A stretch of DNA of 5,085 nucleotides from positions 1-5,085 of the forward strand of contig JAJPYK010000245.1 in NCBI GenBank assembly GCA_021205005.1, given 5' to 3'. The notes below the pieces were generated by a model. That model saw nothing but the letters and a program-made list of their open reading frames with translations, was not told the origin of the DNA and did no database searches. Source of the stretch: Paraprevotella sp. (GTDB lineage: Bacteria > Bacteroidota > Bacteroidia > Bacteroidales > Bacteroidaceae). Of the stretch, positions 1 through 5,057 are shown in pieces; position 1 is the stretch's first letter, and every line of letters starts with the position of its first letter. The translations under genes were made by a program, and so were the position numbers.

Positions 1-669
1 TTTGTGGTGGCCTTAGTCTTCTACCACGTTGATCTGACCGGGGTTTATGAGGCTCCGTGGTTCGGTCTGCCCAAGCTGGTACACCCGCAGTTCGCCTGGG
101 AACCCATTCTTTATATGATACCGGTGGCCATCGCTCCGGTCATCGAACACGTGGGCGACCTCTATGTGGTGAGTACTGTGGCCAAGAAAGATTTTGTTTC
201 CGACCCGGGCCTGCATCGGACATTGTTGGGCGATGGGTTAGCCTGTCTGGTCGCCGGTTTTCTGGGAGGCCCTCCCGTGACGACTTACAGTGAGGGGACG
301 GGTGCCATGTCCATCACCAAGATTACCAAGCCCCAGGTCATCCGTATAGCTGCCGTCACGGCCATTGTTTTCTCCATGGTGGGAAAGGTGAGTGCGCTGC
401 TGCGGGCCATTCCCGATGCGGTTTTGGGCGGTATCATGCTTCTTTTGTTCGGTACGATTGCCACGGCCGGAGTAAGTAATATGCTCCAGCATAAGGTAGA
501 TCTTTCCAATACACGCAACATTGTTATTTTTTCGCTGACGCTTACCATTGGTATTGGTGGCGCTACGTTGGTGTGGGGCGGTTTTTCTCTGTCCGGTATC
601 GGGTTGGCTGCCGTGGAGGGCGTGTTGCTCAACCTGCTCTTGCCTAAAGACCGGAACGTCAGGACTTAA
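1..669 (+). CDS. uraA: Uracil/xanthine permease, NCS2 family (C-terminal half, 5' truncated by window)
   Basis: This inner-membrane nucleobase:proton symporter imports uracil (or possibly xanthine) for pyrimidine salvage. The frame is open from base 1 and ends with TAA at 667-669; the GTG at base 4 is not the real start, because roughly 190 N-terminal residues of a UraA-length protein are missing. Counting from that GTG, EHVGD (residues 48-52) matches the E. coli UraA substrate-site motif EHVGH, and TTYSEGTG (93-100) matches TTYGENIG. The two glutamates (48 and 97) are 49 residues apart, exactly as Glu241 and Glu290 are in UraA. KKDF.SDPGLHR, IPDAVLGGIMLLLFG and the late hydrophobic helices also fit by eye. 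The histidine at UraA position 245 is an aspartate here (residue 52). Family assignment is firm. Uracil specificity is inferred from similarity to UraA. Confidence 0.9.
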   Translation, partial: FVVALVFYHVDLTGVYEAPWFGLPKLVHPQFAWEPILYMIPVAIAPVIEHVGDLYVVSTVAKKDFVSDPGLHRTLLGDGLACLVAGFLGGPPVTTYSEGTGAMSITKITKPQVIRIAAVTAIVFSMVGKVSALLRAIPDAVLGGIMLLLFGTIATAGVSNMLQHKVDLSNTRNIVIFSLTLTIGIGGATLVWGGFSLSGIGLAAVEGVLLNLLLPKDRNVRT

Positions 670-684
670 AACGTGGCGTTTCTA

Positions 685-717
685 TTTGGATTCTTCACCC
701 GTCTTGTACTATCTTTG
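685..717 (+). promoter_or_regulatory. Bacteroidota-type -33/-7 promoter for dusB
   Basis: TTTG at 685-688 is followed after 21 nt by TATCTTTG at 710-717, a full match to the Bacteroidota sigma-A consensus TTTG / TAnnTTTG with usual spacing. The dusB ATG begins only five bases after the -7 box (CACCC between), so the transcript should begin at or within a few bases of the start codon. There is no room for a Shine-Dalgarno sequence. The promoter lies in the 53-bp gap after the permease, so dusB probably has its own promoter as well as possible read-through. Confidence 0.75.
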
Positions 718-722
718 CACCC

Positions 723-1784
723 ATGAAAATAGGAAATGTAGAGTTCGGACCTTATCCGGTCTTTTTGGCTCCGATGGAGGACGTGACCGATGTGGGATTC
801 CGTCTTTTGTGTAAACGTTTCGGTGCGGCCATGGTCTATTCCGAGTTCGTGGCGGCCGATGCTTTGGTGCGTATGGTGAACCGCAGTCTGGAAAAATTGA
901 CGGTTTGCGAGGACGAGCGTCCCGTGGCCATACAGATCTACGGTAAAGAGCCGGGGCCGGTGGCGGATGCCGCCCGCATCGTGGTGGAGCGGGCCCACCC
1001 CGATGTGCTTGACCTGAATTTCGGTTGTCCGGTGAAAAGGGTGGCCGGAAAGGGAGCCGGTGCGGGTATGTTGCAAAACATTCCCAAGATGTTGGAGATT
1101 ACGCGGGCGGTGGTCGATGCCGTCGATGTCCCCGTGACGGTGAAGACCCGTTTGGGGTGGGACGAGCAAAACAAGGTGATCGTAGACTTGGCCGAACGGC
1201 TTCAGGATTGCGGCATCCGGGCATTGACGATCCACGGACGTACCCGTGCCCAGATGTATACCGGCGAGGCGGACTGGACGCTGATCGGTGAGGTGAAGCG
1301 CAATCCCCGCATGACGATTCCCATTATCGGCAACGGCGACATCGATTCTCCCCAGCGAGCCAAGGAGTGTTTCGACCGTTACGGGGTGGATGCCGTGATG
1401 GTGGGACGTGCCACGTTCGGTCGTCCCTGGATTTTCAAGGAAATCATGGACGTCTTGCAGCCGGGGGGGGCATCGGCGGCGCATGAAGTCGTGAAGAGCG
1501 ATTATCCCGTAATGAGTACGGACTGGAAAATAGACGTGCTTAAAGAGCAGGTGCTGACCAGCGTGCGCCGTATCGACGAATATCGCGGCATCTTGCACAG
1601 TCGTCGTCAATTGGCTGCCTCGCCCGTGTTCAAGGGGATTCCCAACTTTCGCGAAATACGCATCGCCATGTTGCGTGCCGAGACGGTGGACGAACTTTTC
1701 GCCGTTTTGGAACGTGCCCGCAAGGCGGTGAGGCTGGCGGCGGACGGACAGCGTGAGGCGCCGGAAACGATCTGCGCCGATTGA
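723..1784 (+). CDS. dusB: tRNA-dihydrouridine synthase DusB
   Basis: This flavoenzyme uses FMN and NADPH to reduce specific uridines in the tRNA D-loop to dihydrouridine; it is cytoplasmic. The 353-residue protein carries the family signatures in order: APMEDVTD near the N-terminus (16-23); LNFGCPVKRVAGKGAGAGML (98-117) with the catalytic cysteine Cys102; VKTRLGW with Lys141; IHGRTR with His171; and the FMN phosphate site IIGNGDI (201-207) with VGRATFGRPW (227-236). These sit on an N-terminal TIM barrel, followed by a helical C-terminal tRNA-binding domain. Length is slightly above the usual 320-350, with the extra at the C-terminus. The ATG at 723 is chosen because the conserved barrel start follows directly and the promoter ends five bases upstream. 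A run of eight G (1463-1470) sits between the two domains and the frame is open through it. DusB rather than another Dus class is inferred from the NFGCPVK and RGAG-like signatures. Confidence 0.95.
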   Translation: MKIGNVEFGPYPVFLAPMEDVTDVGFRLLCKRFGAAMVYSEFVAADALVRMVNRSLEKLTVCEDERPVAIQIYGKEPGPVADAARIVVERAHPDVLDLNFGCPVKRVAGKGAGAGMLQNIPKMLEITRAVVDAVDVPVTVKTRLGWDEQNKVIVDLAERLQDCGIRALTIHGRTRAQMYTGEADWTLIGEVKRNPRMTIPIIGNGDIDSPQRAKECFDRYGVDAVMVGRATFGRPWIFKEIMDVLQPGGASAAHEVVKSDYPVMSTDWKIDVLKEQVLTSVRRIDEYRGILHSRRQLAASPVFKGIPNFREIRIAMLRAETVDELFAVLERARKAVRLAADGQREAPETICAD

Positions 1785-1866
1785 GAAAAAAATCTCAGGA
1801 GAATGATTTCTCAATCTGCGCCGAATGATTTTTCGTTTGCCGCAGATTGATTTTCCGACAGAGCGT
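1779..1866 (+). repeat. Four imperfect 22-bp tandem units after dusB
   Basis: A GA(T/A)TGA core recurs at exactly 22-base steps: GATTGA at 1779, GAATGATTT at 1801, GAATGATTT at 1823 and GATTGATTT at 1845. The two middle copies share nine starting bases, and the last three continue with a T-rich, C-containing stretch; the rest of each unit diverges. An 11-bp direct repeat ATCTGCGCCGA (1770-1780 and 1814-1824) is superimposed. The first unit overlaps the dusB stop codon. The array could be a protein-binding site (22 bp is about two helical turns) or the remains of duplications that created the terminator. No function is known to me. Confidence 0.5.
1811..1856 (+). terminator. Putative intrinsic terminator downstream of dusB
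   Basis: TCAATCTGCG (1811-1820) and CGCAGATTGA (1841-1850) form a perfect 10-bp stem with a 20-nt loop, and TTTT follows directly (1851-1854). It lies 27 bp after the dusB stop and ahead of the acyltransferase. An alternative stem, GATTGAGAAA (1779-1788) with TTTCTCAATC (1807-1816), shares bases 1811-1816, so both cannot form together. The long loop and short T-run make it weaker than a textbook terminator. Confidence 0.5.
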
Positions 1867-1906
1867 GGGCGTTGCGACAGCCGGTCGTCGCCCGTGAATG
1901 GCCTTG

Positions 1907-1922
1907 TATCCGATACCGGATA
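1907..1922. other. Small dyad in the acyltransferase leader
   Basis: TATCCG (1907-1912) and CGGATA (1917-1922) form a 6-bp inverted repeat around ATAC, 40 bp before the acyltransferase start. It might be an operator half-site pair or a leader hairpin. Six base pairs can arise by chance. I find no clean TAnnTTTG box in 1851-1961, so the promoter of the next gene is not identified. Confidence 0.2.
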
Positions 1923-1961
1923 TGGCACGCCGGATTCAGATTATATTCATCTTTTACTGTA

Positions 1962-2954
1962 ATGACAAAGACTGATCTAACCCGTTTCGATTTTGTAATC
2001 CTGGCCAAAGGATTTGCCATTCTGTGCGTTGTCCTCGGGCATTTCACTCCGGCTTATATGCCGCCGTTTTTTCATCAGTTGAAAGAGGCGGTTTATCTTT
2101 TTCACATGCCTCTGTTCATGTTGCTGGCCGGCTTTCTGTATCGGAACTCCTTGGAAAAGCGGCAAGGCGGCTTCATTTTCTCCGCATTCATAAAGAAGAA
2201 AGCCCTGCGTCTGTTGGTTCCCTACTTCTTTCTGTCTTTCTCCATCGCAGCCCTCAACGGCTTGTTGCAACGGTTCGTCGCCGTGAAGCAATCGGTGACG
2301 GCCTCTTATCTTCTGCGCTTATGCTATGAGGACGTGGGCGGCTCCGCCACTTTCTTATGGTTTCTTTATACGCTTTTCCTGCTGTTTCTTGTCGTGGGAG
2401 GCGTGCATACCTGTACGGACCGCTGGAGTCGTCTCTCGGGGGATGCGGTCAGCCGATGGGTTTTGTTTCCCTTGTCCGTCATCCTGCTGTCCCTACCTTT
2501 GCCGGATGTGCTGTATCTCAATGCGGTGGGGCGTTATATGTTCTATTTTATGGTGGGAGTCTTGCTGTTCCGTCCGTACCGTGATCGGGGTTCTTTTTCC
2601 GGCAGAGCGGCTCTTGTGTCTGCGATCGTTTGTGTCGTGACGTATGTCGGTCGCTTTTATCTGACGCCCGGAGCGGCATCCGTCCTGCTTTCCACCCTTT
2701 GCGGTTTGTCCGCATGCAATGGCATACTTTGGCTGTCTTGCCGTCTCAGCGTGAATGTCCGCAAGCATCGTGCCGTGAGGGCGTGCTTTCTCGCGGGGAA
2801 ATACAGTTCTTATATCTACCTTCTTCACATGGCGGGCGTGTATATCGTGCGCCTTTCCTTTGAGAGGATCGGGCTGTTCTCTTCCGTTTTCTTACCTTCT
2901 TGCCCTGATCGCGGCCATTATCGTGGCCCGTGTCTTTCCGGTTATTGTGGCTAA
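1962..2954 (+). CDS. Acyltransferase-3 family membrane protein (OafA-like), C-terminus frameshifted
   Basis: This integral-membrane enzyme of the acyltransferase-3 family typically moves acetyl or other acyl groups onto surface sugars such as O-antigen, capsule or exopolysaccharide; its acceptor cannot be told here. The ATG at 1962 is chosen because the family start (TRFDFVILAKGFAILCVVLGHF) follows at once, whereas the upstream in-frame TTG at 1872 adds 30 polar, non-conserved residues. Family hallmarks include the likely catalytic His27 in VVLGHF, FHMPLFMLLAGFL (47-59), RLLVPYFF (83-90), LWFLYTLF (132-139) and GKYSSYIYLLHM (279-290). About ten hydrophobic segments are visible. After about residue 310 the reading becomes PSCPDRGHYRGPCLSGYCG, which is unlike a membrane helix, and stops at 2952-2954. 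The hydrophobic continuation is in the next frame. The gene is convergent with the surface-protein gene downstream. No polysaccharide cluster is visible in the window. Confidence 0.85.
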   Translation: MTKTDLTRFDFVILAKGFAILCVVLGHFTPAYMPPFFHQLKEAVYLFHMPLFMLLAGFLYRNSLEKRQGGFIFSAFIKKKALRLLVPYFFLSFSIAALNGLLQRFVAVKQSVTASYLLRLCYEDVGGSATFLWFLYTLFLLFLVVGGVHTCTDRWSRLSGDAVSRWVLFPLSVILLSLPLPDVLYLNAVGRYMFYFMVGVLLFRPYRDRGSFSGRAALVSAIVCVVTYVGRFYLTPGAASVLLSTLCGLSACNGILWLSCRLSVNVRKHRAVRACFLAGKYSSYIYLLHMAGVYIVRLSFERIGLFSSVFLPSCPDRGHYRGPCLSGYCG

Positions 2955-3009
2955 ATACGTTCTCAGGCGGAGCCGCATTCTTCTTTTCCTGTTGGGGGAA
3001 AAGGCTTAG
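2890..3009 (+). pseudogene. Displaced C-terminal segment of the acyltransferase
   Basis: Read one base later than the open frame upstream, this stretch gives YLLALIAAIIVARVFPVIVA and then KYVLRRSRILLFLLGEKA before TAG at 3007-3009. That is a hydrophobic helix followed by a basic tail, the expected end of an acyltransferase-3 protein, and no stop interrupts it. Removing one T from the TTTT at 2887-2890 would join it to the upstream frame, giving about 348 residues, a normal family length. The sequence therefore carries one extra base near 2887-2895, either a true frameshift mutation or a sequencing error. Confidence 0.65.
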
Positions 3010-3069
3010 GTGGGCTGGTTTTCAATTTCAGAAGGTATATTTTTCGATAGAGGGAGGGAATGATAATAA

Positions 3070-3107
3070 AAAGAACGGGGCAAACCTGCAGTCTGACCCC
3101 GTTCTTT
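3070..3107. terminator. Bidirectional intrinsic terminator between convergent genes
   Basis: AAAGAACGGGG (3070-3080) pairs perfectly with CCCCGTTCTTT (3097-3107) in an 11-bp stem around a 16-nt loop that contains CTGCAG. On the minus strand the stem ends in CCCCGTTCTTTTTATT, a strong U-run for the surface-protein gene, whose stop lies about 20 bp away. On the plus strand the stem is followed by CACGTTTTGTTTT, a looser T-rich tail serving the acyltransferase. Confidence 0.8.
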
Positions 3108-3126
3108 CACGTTTTGTTTTCGCGTC

Positions 3127-3675
3127 TTATTTCTTCCGGAATTTTACGGAATGTTGAGCGTGTCTTGTGTCGTAATAGTTTAAAACATAGGTTCCCACCG
3201 GCAATGAACTGATGTCGATGGACGGCTCATTGCCGGTGATATCTCCTTTCAATGAGGAACGGACGGCATAGTCGTTCAAGGGGCGTATCTCATAGGACGT
3301 CAGCAGTTGTTTGGACAGATTGCGTTTCCGTGTATTCTTGATCTTGATCTCGTCACGGAATACTTGCACGTCGAAGCTTTCTTCGGCAGGTTCCAAGGGA
3401 GCTATTTCCACCGTTTCGCTCCGTGTGCCGCCATTCTTGTTATAGGCCACGATGGTGAATTCCGAATAGAACTCCTTGTCCACCGTAGCCACGAAATAGC
3501 CTTTCTTGAAGTCGTCTACTTCAAACTTGCTCGGTATGCGGTCGCCTTCGTCCAATTGTTCCACCACAATGCGCTCCGTGCCTTCCAGATTCTTGATGCC
3601 GATTTTGATATCGCGCATATATTCGTTCGTCAGTGCCCGTGTGGACGTGGCCGGTATGACGCCGGAAAACTTCAT
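3127..3675 (-). CDS. C-terminal fragment: FN3-like domain plus T9SS-type sorting domain
   Basis: This 182-residue open frame begins at an ATG (3673-3675) that is probably internal, since coding-like sequence in the same frame (DYLPQRTE) precedes it. Residues about 22-92 look like a fibronectin-III-type beta sandwich, ending in FTIVAYNKNGGTRSETVEI. Residues about 104-182 resemble the type A C-terminal sorting domain of Bacteroidota secreted proteins: a central SYEIRPLN strand, DISSLPVGTYVLNYYD (PxGxY at 159-163) and a terminal KFRKK. In T9SS-bearing species this domain directs outer-membrane translocation and anchoring. Species lacking T9SS carry similar domains, so secretion by that route is inferred. 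As an isolated frame it has no signal peptide and would not be exported. Confidence 0.65.
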   Translation of the reverse strand: MKFSGVIPATSTRALTNEYMRDIKIGIKNLEGTERIVVEQLDEGDRIPSKFEVDDFKKGYFVATVDKEFYSEFTIVAYNKNGGTRSETVEIAPLEPAEESFDVQVFRDEIKIKNTRKRNLSKQLLTSYEIRPLNDYAVRSSLKGDITGNEPSIDISSLPVGTYVLNYYDTRHAQHSVKFRKK

Positions 3676-4712
3676 TTCCGTGCGCTGTGGCAGGTAATCC
3701 CATCGTAATATCTCACCTTCATGTAGCGATACGTTCCGCCGTACACATAGTCGGGATAGTTCTGGTTATAAACCACCCTGCCGCGTAAGAAGCCGTCAGC
3801 TGTACGGGCGTAATCGTCCATATCATAATGATATTTGAAATCGTTCATGCTTACATCCAGGGCAGAAGGAATCACGGGCAGATCGTATACTACATCCCAT
3901 GTCCCGTCCTTTTTCAGTAAAGACACGGTCCACCCCTCCTTGTTGATCGCTGCGTCCGGACGGTAATTGTAGTCGTACGGCTTGCAATATGTTTTGATGT
4001 CGAAATCCGATGTATTGCTATACGTCTGCATATTATGCTTTGTTATTTTCTCCTCGGACGTGGCTGTCGTAAACAAAGAGGTCGTCTCTCCCGTGATTGT
4101 GCCTCCGTAGGGGATGACATTATCGGTACTTCCTTGTGTCACTCCACTCTCGTCGCTATGCGATCCTCCGGTGGCTATGGCAGGTTCCCAATTTAGTCCG
4201 TATCTGAATAAGTCCTTGTAGTTGTCTGTTATGTTTCGGATGACGGTGCCTCGTCCGAACTCATAAGTGAGCAATTGCGCAATATTCTTGTTCGGGTCGG
4301 GAATGAACGAATTCAAAGAGATTCCATTTTGGAAAGGGGATGGCGCATACAGGGACAATGTGCCATAGGTATCTATTTTTATGGGTAAAGAACCTTTTGT
4401 CGCATTGACATACGCCTGAGAAGCGTCTGATCCGATGGCATCGTATATGTAACTCTCATAAGGAGAGATATTTCCTGAATATATGATCTTCTTCGTCGTT
4501 ACGTTGGCCGTAATATTCGATGCTATACCTAATCCCCGAGCTATGTCTCTTAGTGCTAATGTCACAAAATCATATTTATCTACTGGAGTTGAGTATAAAG
4601 AATATGAGAATTCATCCAATAAGTCTTTATTGTAAGTAATAGATATATCGGCCTTGTCAAAGAAGTCGTTTCCGTGGATAGAATCGACGAATTGGACATT
4701 CGTACCTCGGTT
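3672..4712 (-). CDS. Middle fragment: degenerate metallopeptidase-like core and tyrosine-rich region
   Basis: The frame is open from just after the TAA (4712) to the TGA at 3672-3674. The only starts near its 5' end are non-ATG, such as TTG at 4617-4619, so it is unlikely to be expressed by itself. From that TTG it has 315 residues. KYDFVTLALRDIARGLGI (15-32) aligns by eye with KYDFVTVVLHEIGHGLGF-type zinc motifs of secreted Bacteroidota metallopeptidases, but both histidines are arginine (24 and 28) and the glutamate is aspartate (25). After it come a Ser/Thr-rich stretch (about 150-220) and beta-rich sequence with many Tyr and Asp. The last residues, GITCHSARK, look non-native and follow the proposed frameshift. 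The region is AT-richer than the left half. Confidence 0.55.
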   Translation of the reverse strand, partial: NRGTNVQFVDSIHGNDFFDKADISITYNKDLLDEFSYSLYSTPVDKYDFVTLALRDIARGLGIASNITANVTTKKIIYSGNISPYESYIYDAIGSDASQAYVNATKGSLPIKIDTYGTLSLYAPSPFQNGISLNSFIPDPNKNIAQLLTYEFGRGTVIRNITDNYKDLFRYGLNWEPAIATGGSHSDESGVTQGSTDNVIPYGGTITGETTSLFTTATSEEKITKHNMQTYSNTSDFDIKTYCKPYDYNYRPDAAINKEGWTVSLLKKDGTWDVVYDLPVIPSALDVSMNDFKYHYDMDDYARTADGFLRGRVVYNQNYPDYVYGGTYRYMKVRYYDGITCHSARK

Positions 4713-5057
4713 TTATTCCGCCAGTACAACCCCCTTTATTTGGCTGGATAGAGGCATTGGGGATTGAAAAAAATATAGGTTGTAAGTTACATTTGAAAGA
4801 AGTTTTTGTGTGCCTCCTCCTCCTCGAACAGTGCCGATTTTCGCTGTGATATTCAACGGCAATGCTTCCGGAAGTTGTTCTTCCCATATTTTGCAGGCAT
4901 ATTCGAAAGCCCCTTTCATTTCGTTTGTCCAGTCTCCCTCATACGTGACTCGGAATACGGTTCCGCCGTTGACTTTGCGGACGATCGGTAAATCCGTACA
5001 CTTTTCGATGTACTGGTCCATGCCGTAGGAGGGTAGTGTTTCACCGAGTGTGTCTGA
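4713..5057 (-). CDS. N-terminal-side fragment of the metallopeptidase-like protein, ends at internal TAA
   Basis: The frame is open from TCA at 5055-5057, just after an in-frame TGA (5058-5060), to TAA at 4713-4715. An ATG at 5019-5021 would give 102 residues, but coding-like SDTLGETLPSYG precedes it in frame, so that ATG is probably internal. NGGTVFRVTYEGDWT (18-32) and MKGAFEYACKIWEEQLPE (35-52), followed by LPLNITAKIG (54-63), match the pattern seen upstream of the zinc motif in this type of secreted peptidase (an amphipathic helix with IWE, then a beta strand). No signal peptide is present in this piece. It would be an inactive stub without the downstream part. Confidence 0.5.
   Translation of the reverse strand, partial: SDTLGETLPSYGMDQYIEKCTDLPIVRKVNGGTVFRVTYEGDWTNEMKGAFEYACKIWEEQLPEALPLNITAKIGTVRGGGGTQKLLSNVTYNLYFFQSPMPLSSQIKGVVLAE

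Noticed and set aside
669..681. Small hairpin AAACG-TGG-CGTTT after the permease stop
   Set aside because: Only five base pairs, mostly A-T, with no T-run after it; too weak to call a terminator.
666..1928. A 420-codon open frame on the minus strand opposite dusB
   Set aside because: It is an antisense shadow of dusB in GC-rich DNA: low-complexity His/Arg-rich translation with no recognisable domain, while the plus strand carries a clear DusB.
1872..1961. A 30-residue N-terminal extension of the acyltransferase from an upstream TTG
   Set aside because: The extension is polar and lacks family similarity, and the ATG at 1962 starts exactly where the family sequence begins.
3081..3096. CTGCAG palindrome in the loop of the convergent terminator
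   Set aside because: A single six-base palindrome is expected by chance and does not change the terminator stem.
4807..4831. GGA triplet run encoding Gly-Gly-Gly-Gly in the surface protein (minus strand)
   Set aside because: Only three GGA copies plus GGC; too short to be a variable repeat and consistent with a simple glycine loop.
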